From Zeugodacus cucurbitae (Eukaryota; Arthropoda; Insecta; Diptera; Tephritidae): a stretch of 64,000 bases of DNA. How positions within the stretch are numbered: the first letter of the stretch is position 1; every line of letters begins with the position of its first letter. The DNA is taken from contig NC_071667.1 in the NCBI RefSeq assembly GCF_028554725.1, positions 73,020,001-73,084,000 of the forward strand. Reading direction: 5' to 3'. The notes beneath the pieces were generated by a model, which searched no databases, was not told where the DNA came from, and was given only the letters and a program-made list of their open reading frames with translations. Below are positions 35,226 through 45,915 of the stretch, one piece after another. Both the position numbers and the translations under genes were made by a program.

Positions 35226-35530
35226 AGCATGGTTGGAATTCTCAATGGTCATAGTCTGGCGTGTGCCGCCACCTATAAGGTGGGGCTGACGGATCGAGAT
35301 GTCTTCAGGAAATGTCAGGAGCAAGGTATAAGAGAAACAATAGAGCATCGCTGGTGCGCTTGTCAAGCATTGCCAAGGCAACGGCTCCAGCATTTTGGGG
35401 CCCCATAGTAGGAGAATCTGAATGAGGTATCGTTAGTAAAACCTCAGAACCCACTACGTGACAGCAATCCATCCGGTATCGCAGAGGACTAAAACTGGTC
35501 CAGGTGTGGCTTTGGCCAACTAGACTATCC
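35226..35530 (+). pseudogene. Non-LTR retrotransposon ORF2 C-terminal relic (jockey/R1/LOA-like)
   Basis: From about 35232 the plus strand reads VGILNGHSLACAATYKVGLT, then DRDVFRKCQEQGIRETIEHR and WCACQALPRQRLQHFG, with a stop at 35406-35408. The pattern GH-L, C-x-x-x-x-x-x-ETIEH-x-x-C-x-C-x-AL-x-x-x-RL-x-x-xG is the usual zinc-knuckle-like C-terminus of insect non-LTR ORF2 proteins. Beyond the stop the frame continues NLNEVSLVK, like the usual tail of such proteins. No reverse transcriptase domain is visible upstream, as expected for a decayed fragment. The exact clade was not determined. Confidence 0.65.
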
Positions 35531-36397
35531 TAACCTATATTCTCTGTTATGACTACTTTGTTGTTTTTTTTACTTTTTACAAAGGTTGGCAAATACAAGG
35601 TTGCCACATCTGATTAGTTATTTAAAATTAATTTAGAATTATTTAAAACATTGTGAAATGTTAACCGAATAATAATTTTTCAGCATATTTGAAAATAGAA
35701 AAATTATTCAATGCTTAGATAAATAAAAGTCTTATAGAGCATTTTAACAAATTATGATTTTATGATGTTGCCACCTGATTTCAGATAAGATAAAATTGCT
35801 CACTAAGTTAAGATTCAGAGTGAGTTGTGGAAAATGGTTAAACAGATTTCAAGGACATCATAAAACTGTAATTAAATTTATTACTTACCGATAAATATAC
35901 GCTTTTCAAAATCATCAGCTTGCGAAAGACCAAAAAATGAAAGAAAGATGAAATGAAAAAATAAAAAAAAAAAATAAAAAAATGTATTTGTAAAAAATAT
36001 ATATATCGGGGTTAAAGTTAAGGTTATAAAAAAGAGAAGAAATATCATAGGTCCACAAAAATATAGTATATACATACATATATCATCGTAGGATGTAAGA
36101 AGTTTTCAGGAACTGAAATATTAAGGTAAGCTCTGGAATAATCTAGTGAGTTCCCGATCACTAAATCCAGATCTTTTTTGACATTGCCAGACTAAAAAAT
36201 TTAAACTTTAGCTTCATATATTTATATCCTTAGATGAGGTTTTAAAGTACATTATATGATGAACTTCTACGAAATTATATTTTCTGAGTCGTTAACGTCG
36301 ATAGATGTAATTTTAATATTATTATTTTTTTTTGAAAATCCGTGAAATGTCCGTGTTATTGAAAATATACTTCATTGCCTCTCCTATGGAACATATA
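35531..36397. other. AT-rich non-coding stretch
   Basis: Nothing recognised beyond A-runs near 35955-35985 and an AT tract near 35998-36005. Confidence 0.4.
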
Positions 36398-36568
36398 CAG
36401 TTGAACTTCCCCAACTCGAATCACAAAAATCCACAAAAAACTTCGAGTAAGAGAGACTTCCGAATTACGGAAAGTAATTTGTATGAAATTTTACTTATAT
36501 TACCAATTCAAGAGTTCGAGTTTTGGAAAACTACGAGTTAAAGATGTTCGACTATGGAAGTTCAAATG
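36398..36568 (+). mobile_element. Short TIR element (MITE), copy B
   Basis: The element begins CAGTTGAACTTCCCCAACTC and ends GAAGTTCAAATG, 171 bp, with TA on both sides (36396-36397 and 36569-36570). Left-half words ACTTCGAGTAAGAGAGACTT and CCGAATTACGGAAAGTAATT match copy A closely in the same order. Confidence 0.85.
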
Positions 36569-38187
36569 TACTTTATTGAATTGTAAAGAAAAAACATGAT
36601 TCTGGTCCTAAAACTTCTATGACCATTTTTAATACGCTCCAGGACTTTGCTATCAAACAATTTCTTTACAATAACATTTCAAACCTGAAGTTATCTTCAG
36701 AATATTCTCATTTCCTTTAAGACAATTAATAATATGAACACAACAAAAAAGAGCTGAAGAATATAATATAATTACACAACTATGAGATAAAAATGTCAAC
36801 TCAATTTGAATTCTGATTTTCTACTAAATTCAAGTGATTTATTTAATAAGCATTAAAATCAATTAGAAAATTATGTAATGTGGCTATTGGCTTTCCATCA
36901 CTCGCTCATTATCTCTCATGGCATATGAAATCTCTATTCAATAAATTAATTTATTGAAAATTAACTGTAAATGCAACGAAGTGATCAGGAGTTGTCACAA
37001 AATGAAGTCTATCAAGTGAATTAATCACCAAATTTAAGAGGCATTCACACACAATTTATCGGCTCGCATACATAATTTGCGCTCATGCCACTTATGCCAC
37101 TAGTGACTGCATTATTAGACTTTAGTTAGTTAACTGTGCTCATAGTTTCTACAGTTATGCACTAATTTTGACACACATTCAAAAGCAGCTTTGCGGATTC
37201 GAAACTAATCAAATCAAATGTTTGCTAATTTCGCATACAAATGTCAACAAGTGCCACAGATAATGTTGTGGCACACACATGTTGCCAGCCGTTAACAACA
37301 TAGAAACATGTGTGTGGAAGAGTGTGTGTGAGATATTTCTTAGAGACTTCTAGGTGAAACTCTTAATTTGCATAAAACTGAGAAATTCGCTTCAACGACA
37401 AACGGCTGAGAAACAATTTGCCACAAAATCACTTGCAACAACACATAATTGTTATAAATGTGTCGGATTGCCAACTGAGCCTGCGCTTATTATAGATATT
37501 ATTACTGTTCTTGTTGTTGTTAGTTGACTGTATCCTCAGCCGTTGAACGGTACTTGCAACACATTCAATTGATTAATTTAATCGATTCGATTAACATTTT
37601 CCGCCCATTTGGCAATATGTTGCCAGTGTGCCCGTGCAGGAGCGTGAACTAGAACCGAAGCTATGAATTGTCATAAAATTTACATAAAAGGTAGGCTGGC
37701 TAAGCGTTGGCGCATTTGTAGCATCCACGAGATTCGGTTGTGCTACCATATTGAAAGCAAACGAAGGTGTGCTGCTCGCTGGGCGTGAGTATGTTTCGTT
37801 GTTGGATTTAGTGGGCGTGTGGGCAGTTGTTGTGGCAGCGATTATCCTTAAGCAGTATGTGAGCTGTTTCGCAAAGTCATGTTTAGTAGGGTTTATTGTG
37901 TCTATTAAGTTTGTTGTACACTTACAAAGTGTATATGTATGTAAAGAAACATAGGGTAAATAACAGAAAGTTCAAGTGTTGAACAATATTTAAATGAAAC
38001 AGTGAAAATATCATTTGAGAGTCGTCCTTAAAATATTATGAAAAAATTTATCAATAGTACTTAGTTTTTTGTAGAAAATTTTTACTTTTATTTTGAACTA
38101 TTTTGAATAAAAATTTCATATATTTAATATTTTACTCTTTAAAGAACCCAAAATTTCTAAAAATTTATACATTTTCTATAATTTCAG
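36569..38187. other. AT-rich non-coding stretch
   Basis: No gene recognised. The sequence just before 38188 ends in a good pyrimidine-rich acceptor (see the candidate exon there). Confidence 0.4.
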
Positions 38188-38265
38188 ATATAAGTGATTC
38201 TATTGTGAAAATGTGTCGGTTATCGTGATTCGTAAGCGCGACAGTTATGCATTTGGGGACTTTCG
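38188..38265 (+). other. Candidate exon, 78 nt, possibly with a start codon
   Basis: The interval is preceded by CATTTTCTATAATTTCAG, a good 3' splice site, with a branch-point-like TTCTAAAA upstream. It is followed by TTTCG|GTAAGTA, a near-consensus donor. Stops occur in all three frames, so it cannot be an internal coding exon. The last stop-free stretch contains ATGCATTTGGGGACTTTCG running into the donor, so it could be a 5' leader exon carrying a start, or an exon of a non-coding RNA. Confidence 0.3.
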
Positions 38266-38958
38266 GTAAGTACTCTTACTTAAAAATGATAACGATTAAC
38301 TTAAGATAATAAGAGATAACTGGCAAATAATCATATTGTATAATAGGCATGCATATTAAATAATTATTTTTAATTTAAAATATTTTCTATTTAATTTTTT
38401 ACCTTATTCACTTGAAACTCCGAATACTTTATTTTAAAATGTGATAATCATATTCTTAAGTCTTTATAGTTCATAAATACTCCTTTTACGAGCAGATTTC
38501 TTGGCTTTTTATAATAATTCTTTTGATTCTTTAAATCTTTAACATTCGTTAAGGGGTTGTAACAGTGTAACCCATGAAGAATTGGGCGATTTTCGTGAAT
38601 TTTTTTAAAAGAAAGTACTCGATGGAATTTTTCGAAATTTTTTGGACATAATAAGGTATATTTTCAGCTTTTATTTTACAAAAATTTTGAAAAGTAACGG
38701 TATAACGGAAAAAGGTCATTGTATAATAAATAAATTCAAATTCGTTGAGTTGCGATATCAGCAATTTTGAAAAATGTTGCTTCGAGAAAAAACGCGTTTA
38801 AAGTTTCAACTATAGAGGTTTATACCTGCGAGCGGTCGCTCTTTAGAACGCTTGCCATTCAAAAACTTAATGAAGATTGCTGATTTCACAGACTATTTTT
38901 GAAAGTATAAACTATTGAATAAGCAAATACTTAATAAAAAAATGTTAAAGCTTTGACC
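38266..38958. other. AT-rich stretch with a TTAAGGGGTT word
   Basis: TTAAGGGGTTGT at about 38550-38561, followed by AACAGTG, resembles the boundary of the repeat at 38959-39690 and may mark another fragment of the same family. Confidence 0.35.
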
Positions 38959-39690
38959 TTAAGGGGTTATATACAGTTAGAATTTTCAAAAAATCGTTTT
39001 TTTTTATTTCATTTTCTTAATGTACATATAGTTAAGAATACACACAGAAAATTTCATATCGTTCCGGTGAATATTTTCAAAGTTACAAGCAAATTTGAAA
39101 AGGCGTTTCAAAGTGCTTGGAAGTACAAGGTCCGAGCGGTAGCGCGTTTTTCTCAAAATGGTGTTTTCAAAGTCGGTGACCAACATTACTCGAAAACGGC
39201 TAGAGCGATTAATCTCAAATTTTAACACGACCTTCTTAAATATATTTTTTAGTAATTAATCGAAGATTTTTTCTCTCCGATAAATATTTTTTTTTTTATA
39301 AACAATTTAAGGCCGAAATTTCGGTGAAGAATCGATTTTTTTTTTTGAGAAACCGCCATTTTGTCTAAAAATTTTATTTTGCTTATTCCTTCGATTAATT
39401 ACTATATTTAACATTATTTTAACGAAATCTGTTTGGTTTTTTAATTTCAAATGATCCAGTTCCGAGATATAGTGGTCACCGCAAAACGTCTTTTTTGAGA
39501 GGAGCTCCTGGAGATCAGCTGTAGCTCTTTTTCAAATAAATATTTTTACTAGTACTAAGTCTTAAAATACAGTTAAAACATACCATAATATGTGTATAAA
39601 TTTTTGGATCAATAAATTAAAAAGTTTTCTCAGAAAAAATTCTGGAAAATTCACTTTTTTTCGTCCGTCTAACTGTAGTTAAGGGGTTAT
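38959..39690. mobile_element. Repeat bounded by TTAAGGGGTTAT direct repeats and short inverted repeats
   Basis: TTAAGGGGTTAT occurs at 38959-38970 and again in the same orientation at 39679-39690. Just inside them lie TACAGTTAG (38972-38980) and its inverse CTAACTGTA (39669-39677). The interior of about 700 bp is T-rich, with patches such as AAGGCGTTTCAAAGTGCTTG and CGAAAACGGCTAGAGCGATT that are less AT-biased, and it encodes no recognisable protein. The bounded shape suggests a non-autonomous transposable element of unknown class. Confidence 0.5.
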
Positions 39691-41395
39691 CTTAAATTAC
39701 AGCGCTATATTATAATTTGTAAAAGTTGCAAGCTACCTTAGCAGAACATATTGCTGCGACAAATGTGGTGATCATGTCTCTAAATAGTTTGAAAGTTTTT
39801 TGCTTTTAATGCGCTGGAAATGAATACAGAATCTTTATAAAATATGAGTTATAACGATTTTGTATATATTCTCGAATTCTTGTAGTGATCTATTGTGATG
39901 TTCCTAGGTTAATTTTCTTCATCTAGTTAAATAATTTGTTTCTTTCAAAAATCCATTTGGTCACTATTCAAGATGGAATATAAGAACTAATGTGCAATTA
40001 TTCTATGTAGCCATCGATTAATTTTTTTTTACAGATTCATCGAAGGTTTGTTTCATAATAAAATGTGTTTTATAGCATCGCTGTACATAGTTGCAAGATT
40101 TTTTATGAGATGCAACTATGCGATTTTTGCATTGAATAATAGAAATTTTACATAATAAACACAAGTCTCTAGTTCCTCATCTAAGGTGTTCTCGTAATAT
40201 ATTATTTTTCAAATTGATATCATCTTTGACTTTTTCAGACTGTATAGTCCTCTGGTAGCAATGCATATCGGGTTGCATTTGCTGAATTAAGATAATTAGT
40301 GATACTCTGGTAACACTGGCACTTTTTCAGTAAAGATATATTTCAAAAAATATACAGTTAACTTCTGTAGAGTTCTGTTTTAGTTCTCATATAGTGTGTC
40401 TAAGAGTATGGCGTTTTTATAAAGCTCGATATTACAAGGATCTTTCCTTTTAAACATCACATTCTTTTTATGTTTTTCTGTCTTTCTCTCACCTTATAAA
40501 GCTGAAAGGTCCTAAAAACATTTTTTTATATAAAACATTCTTTATTTAACTATTCTAAATTTACTTCCTAGTAGTCCAATTGGGTTCCTGTGGTGACACT
40601 ATGTCCCACTGAGTTAAAACTCGTATGAAAGACACAGGTGAAATTTAGTTTAAACTTAAACTACATGCAATTGAATAGGTAAACCAGGTAAAGCTTGACA
40701 AGAAGAAGAAGAGGGTTGGCTACACAAGCGTGTAAGTGATGTTAGTGTGTATTGAATAGCTTCAAATAGGCTCAACGCCTCAAACGGTTATTTATGTGTA
40801 TAAGTAACGATTGTTGTAACAGTTTGTAAACTTACTTTAGTGCCACTTGAGGCACTGCCTCGGCAATAACAGGAAGTACTACTACAAAAGCAACAACAAA
40901 CACACACACATACATGTATGTAAATTCGGATGACGTCGGCCGCATACATAGAACATCCGTTCAATTGTGTCGTGTTGCACACGCCTACTGATGCTGCCAC
41001 AAACTCACAAACACATACACACTGAGATGCAAAGAATTTTTATTGCGTGCTTTGCGTACTAACGGCTCGTTTGTAAGGCGGCGTATTGTCGGTTATCGGC
41101 TGTAGAATGAGCGGTGGGTGGTGAGAGGCGAAGGGAGATAAGGTCGTGTGGCAAAAAAGTCAATAACAATAAATTTTGCAACCAAATAAATTCAACAAAA
41201 CAAAATTGTGTTAAAGCTGTGGTACAGGAAAATAACAACAACAAAGTGGCTGAGTATGTCATTACAAAAACAACGACAATAGACTGCAAAAACATGGCAG
41301 CAATCATGCATGACAAGACATGGCACACGAAACGGCTGTAACGGGTTAAACGCGGTAGACAGACGCCTAATCGCCTATAAGTAGACAACAGTGGC
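39691..41395. other. AT-rich non-coding stretch
   Basis: No gene recognised. A strong acceptor-like sequence (AATTTTTTTTTTACAG) ends at about 40034 without a convincing donor after it. Confidence 0.4.
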
Positions 41396-42545
41396 TGAGG
41401 ATGCAGCAAGCTCAAGACACTGACAGCGCACGGACGTACGGACGGATTGATATGGAAACTAGCCATTTACACTCGCACAATGTTGGCATTTTGTGAGTGA
41501 CGTCACACACAGAGACACGTTCAAGCAAAGCGAAGCGTCATCGGTTGCAGCGTCGCTGTGTGGCCCAGGCGTTGTGGCGCCAAGCGCTACTTAGAAAGTA
41601 GAGTTCTTTCAGGCGAGTGTGTGAGTGCGATTTGCATTTTAAGTTGCTGCCTCTATCGCTGCTGCAGAGAGAACACGGAAGTCACAGCAATAAGTAACAA
41701 CTCACATAACAAAGTAAAAACAACAACCATAACAACAAGTAGCGGTGAAACAAAAACATCATATGATTATATAAGTGGCAGCAACAACAACAACAACAAC
41801 AACCAGCATCAACATGCCATAAGAACAAACATCAACAATAACTGCTGCTGCCAACCAAAACCCACAATTGACTTTGAGCCATCTATGACAAGCAGCATCA
41901 TAGTTGTGCCGCTAACGGATTGACTGCTCGACGTTCTGTCGCTCCAACTGTCGAACGACATGCCACAGTGCCGCAGATGTCGCCAGCTAACTGCTCGCCG
42001 CTCGCTTTGCTGCCACTAACTTTCAGATTTCTATGCAGTGTCTTCCGCATTTTTGGAAAACCTCACGATTTGCATGCACACCAACACGAACCCTTGAAAG
42101 TGAATGTGTGTGTGTGTGTCAGCTAGTGCGCCGCTTGTCTTTATGTCTTCATGTCAGCATTGTTGCCGTTGTTGTCATAAATACAACGGGTTCAAGCAAC
42201 TCCTAACAAACTCTGTGAGCGCTTGCTTTACATGTATCCAATAACAACAACAACACAAATAACAACAAATAGCAAAGTGTAAGCTGCTACTAACCGTGGC
42301 TAAGGATGACAAGATCAAAAATGTACTACGACAAACACAACAACAACAACAGCTACTATATCATTCGTATATTATCCGCAACAGCGCCGACAACAACAAC
42401 ACAACAATGCTTATAATTTGCATGAATTCGGTTGCACAGTTTTTGGGGTCATTGATGCCATCATCTTCGTCATTGGAGTCACCGGCGCTGCACTGTCATC
42501 GATGTGATGTGGCATGTGATACGTGGCACGTTGTTCAGATTTAAG
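41396..42545 (+). other. GC-richer island with CAA repeats, possible leader or exon
   Basis: The interval is richer in GC and in CAACAA tracts (about 41782-41802, 42247-42270, 42337-42355 and 42390-42405), typical of fly 5' leaders and Gln/Asn-rich exons. The plus frame 41558-41923 (no ATG at its start) reads a Ser/Thr/Asn-rich stretch and then ends PTIDFEPSMTSSIIVVPLTD before a stop. The codon pattern outside the CAA runs is not obviously random, but there is no family motif and no supported splice partner. It is noted as a candidate only. Confidence 0.25.
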
Positions 42546-43500
42546 GTATTTGGCGGCAAATGTTTTGTTGCACTGCTGTAGAGCGTAATAGGATAAAAAT
42601 TATATTTCTAGAATCGTTGATTTAGTAGGAGGATTCAGGCTCTATACTGCGTTATCGATAACTTAAAAAATCGATAATTTATATCGAAAAATTGATAATT
42701 TATATAGAAAAATTGATAATTTATATAGAAATATCGGTATTTTGTATGGAAAAATCGATAATTTATATCGAAAAAATCGATAATTTCTAATATTTATCGT
42801 CGACCTTTTGACTATTGCATCTTAATTCCTTTATTTTACTAACATAATGCTCTTAAAAAGCTAATGCTACTTATCGGTCATATCTCGATTGTATACTCTC
42901 AATTATTTAATCGACATTTTCAAGAGAATTTTGTAAATTTGTATTTTATCGATAAAAATGTGTTATCGTGATTGAGAAATTATGTACAGCAAAATATAAG
43001 TAGTTTTGTAACTATGTGAACTTCTCCAATATTAGTTGTCATATATGAATATTAATCGATACATTTTCAATCGATATATTTTCGCAATACATATAATATA
43101 TATTACTGATTTCTGAGTCTATGGTAAAAATTGTTAAATACTGATACACTATTATCCCAAAACAATAATTTTGATCGGAAAATATCGATATTAAGAAAAA
43201 GGCTTCGAAATTTGTGATAATCGATAACAAGATTGATAAAAAATTCGAATATCGATTATTTAAAATTAATTTGAGTTATTTATACATTTTTCAATAACTG
43301 TCATATCTCAGCAGTCATCGATTTATTTATATAAATATCAATTTTTTTTAAATCGAAATAAAAAAAGAACAAAAATAACAGAAAATTACTTGAAATTTGC
43401 GATTAGGCGTTAAATATAAATATTTTGTGTCTATCGATATATTTCTCAAAATCGATTAATTTATTTTTACGATTAATTTTTTAAATATCGATAATTAAAA
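42546..43500. repeat. CGATA/ATCGAT-rich cluster, right-hand copy
   Basis: Many ATCGATAA, TTATCGAT, CGATAT and AATCGATT words lie from about 42650 to 43495. Six tandem units of about 21 bp (AAAAA-TCGATAATTTATATCG type) start at 42671, 42692, 42713, 42734, 42755 and 42777. The word class matches the cluster at 3.6-4.7 kb. Confidence 0.6.
42671..42797. repeat. Six-copy 21-bp tandem repeat
   Basis: Unit TCGATAATTTATATCGAAAA(A), period 21,21,21,21,22 bp. Two middle copies carry TTGATAATTTATATAG and one carries TCGGTATTTTGTATGG. Each unit includes one or two CGATA-like words. Confidence 0.85.
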
Positions 43501-43639
43501 TGTTTCGAATATTATAAAAAATACAATATTTCATCATTCCCGGTATGCACTTTAAGTTCAACCACAATAAGAGTTCTACTTAAAGTCTCATAGCATATCC
43601 ATTGTAAGACTCCCATCCCCTTCGTTCACTAACTACCAG

Positions 43640-44256
43640 CAACTGTGGCAGACTTTTTTTACACGCCGCCATTATCATTCATCACCAGCAATGACATAGC
43701 GGTTTCAAAAGCTTTGGCTTTACCGTTTTTCTTCCGCACGAACGCGGTTAGTTCCACTATTGTCATTTCCGATGCGAAGCAACAATTTTTCAGTTCAATT
43801 TCGCCTGTTACCAGCCTCATGCCGCATACCACACACCACACACCACACACCACACTCCACAAGAGCGACCACACAGTAAGACATCCAGCTATCAAATTAC
43901 ATACATATGTACATGTCCACATGTCCGTCTGCTCAAAGTGCGCCGCTCGACTGATATCAACAATGCGATTTGTTTGCTTAGTTCGAGTTCGAATGGACTC
44001 GACATTGACGTCCACAGCGTCGTCGTTAGAATCTAAAATAGCTGTAAGCTTCAAATCCGTTTCGCGACGTATTCTTGCTGTGCTTCACAATGTTGCCACT
44101 CATTTTACTTCTGTCAACCACGATGCCCTCACCTCTCTATTGCGGCACCCGCATGTCGGCGAGCTGCACCTGCTTTGCGGCTCAAGGTCTGCAGTTCCTG
44201 TTTGTATTATTGTCAATTTAGATTTAGGTTTAAGCGGCGTGGGAGTACACCAATAG
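43640..44256. other. GC-richer interval with long open frames on both strands, unrecognised
   Basis: The plus strand is open for about 200 codons (43645-44256) and the minus strand for 131 (43659-44054). On the minus strand the stretch after GGTAACAG (near 43812) reads GEIELKNCCFASEMTIVELT and on to a stop near 43659. On the plus strand CAACAATTTTTCAG ends near 43795. A seven-base ACCACAC repeat (four units, 43828-43855) lies in the middle. Neither protein resembles a known family, and the GC-richer composition alone can keep frames open. Coding status is unresolved. Confidence 0.25.
43828..43855. repeat. (ACCACAC)4 minisatellite
   Basis: Four uninterrupted seven-base units. Confidence 0.85.
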
Positions 44257-44845
44257 CTACAGCAACTACAACAACAACCACAACCAGAGACTACCAGCAC
44301 ACATCGCATGTGTTTATGTCCGTTTACAGCAATCGAATGCAACCAGCCATGCAACCATGTCGCATGCCACCACGAACAATCGTAAGTGCAACATGACTTG
44401 AATTGTGAATTGAGGCGCCGCACGGTTGTGAACGTGCCGGCAATCTACTATTTGATTGTCTTCATGCGCTTCGCAGTGTCCATACTCGTACGTGTGTTTG
44501 TTGTCGTCGCCGCAGCGAGCGTGTAGTCCACGATTGCGCAGCCGTGCTTGTGCGCGCTGGCCAGGGCGTTGTGACACGCGTGGATTTGGATAAATGAGCG
44601 CAGATAGTATTTATATGCTTGTAAAGTAACCTGGTAAGTACACTGTTGAAAACTTGAAAGCGCTAAAAAAGCCATAAAAATAATGTTGCGACTCTTGGCA
44701 ATAGATTTCATTTGTGTAGGTATTCTTTGGGAATCGTAGATTAACAACGCTGTCAATTGCCTCTCGTTGGTTGCTTTATTGCTAGTAAAGTGAGTTTCGC
44801 TTTTGAAGCAAATAAATTTATAAGTAACTCCCTGAAAACCTTAAT
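44257..44845. other. Non-coding stretch
   Basis: GC-moderate sequence with CAACAACAACC near 44265-44285. Open frames overlap on several phases; no gene is supported. Confidence 0.35.
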
Positions 44846-44905
44846 CCCGAAATATCGGGATTGTAAAATTTGTATTTCGGGACTACGGGGTTCTTTCGGG
44901 ATTTA
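44846..44905. repeat. Isolated CCCGAAATATCGGGA palindrome unit
   Basis: AATCCCGAAATATCGGGATT, then ATTTCGGGACTA and TTCTTTCGGGATTTA, give three half-site groups within 60 bp. This is the same motif family as the arrays at 18.95-21.80 kb, here on its own about 23 kb away. Confidence 0.65.
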
Positions 44906-45633
44906 CTTATTTTTCATAATTTCGTTGTTTTTACCTCAATAATTAATTAGCTTATGTAGATATAAAGTGCATATTTTATTTATGAGAACTAAGAATTACT
45001 CTAAACAAAGCTTACCCCCTTGACCGGTTGAACTAGAAACTATATTTAGTAATACGATACTATATTCTTCAGGAAACGGCTTTGTGAAGCTCTCATAAGA
45101 GATCTAATGAAACTGGTGATATTTTTGTCATTCAATTCTGCAAAACTAAACCGGCTATATGTATATACCTTTAGAAACAAGCTTGGATCATAGGTCCTAG
45201 ATTAGACGAGATTTCTTTTTGGTAGATCAGTTGCATGCTAATTTCTTGAAACGTTTTTGTATCTGGGAACATATTTCCATTAAGTTTATCTGTCTCTGGT
45301 CTTAGTTAGTTCTACTGAAGTTTTTCAGATGCCTTTCCAGATAGTATTGTACTTGTACTCTCCGCTAGGTGGTTCTATGGTCTTCTGTTATGAAAACGAA
45401 TCGAGAAGGTCTGGAGTTCAACTTTTAATGGAAGCAGATATTCAATATTTCAATTTTTAGCTTTAGGTTAATTTCTCGAAAATCGGTCTCTAGCAAGCTA
45501 ATTGAAAGTTGGGCGGTAGAATAAGTCAGACCAGTAAAGAGTGATTTCACATGTCTTTTTTAAATGTTAAGATCCAGAATACACTTGAATATCGATATCT
45601 TTGGGGTAGGTGAAGTGGATGTCAGATGACACC
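44906..45633. other. AT-rich non-coding stretch
   Basis: No gene recognised. It may in part be 3' sequence of the minus-strand retrotransposon relic at 45.6-45.9 kb, but no poly(A) or target duplication was identified. Confidence 0.35.
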
Positions 45634-45915
45634 CTAGACCTTTAGGACGTCCATTGTGAATCCACTATACACTACAATGTCCTCGTTGAACCACTTTTTG
45701 AGCTTTATAAAGTTGAACAACTTAACAAGTTTATTGTGTGCAACCTCTGAGGTGTCGTCGAGAAAGCCGTGTCCGTTTGTTGCGATTCTTTTCCTGTACA
45801 ATGCTTTGCATTCACATAGAAGATGATCAACAGTCTCTTCGTCTTCTATTTCTTAGCAGTTCCTACAGTAATTATTGTTTGGTAACCTCAGTCTTTCGGC
45901 GTGTCACAGTTTCCC
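45634..45915 (-). pseudogene. Non-LTR retrotransposon ORF2 C-terminal relic, second family
   Basis: The minus strand reads HAERLRLPNNNYCRNC, a stop, EIEDEETVDHLLCECKALYR, KRIATNGHGFLDDTSEVAHN and KLVKLFNFIKLKKWF, ending at a stop at 45634-45636. CRNC followed by ETVDHLLCECKAL is the zinc-knuckle-like C-terminus of jockey/R1/I-type ORF2 proteins, and LVKLFNFIKLKKWF matches their usual tail. One in-frame stop lies just after CRNC. Sequence differences from the relic at 35.2 kb indicate another family. The reverse transcriptase domain is absent. Confidence 0.75.

Noticed and set aside
43645..44256. 203-codon plus-strand frame as a gene
   Set aside because: Kept only as an unresolved interval: it starts without strong context, crosses the ACCACAC repeat, and the opposite strand is open too.
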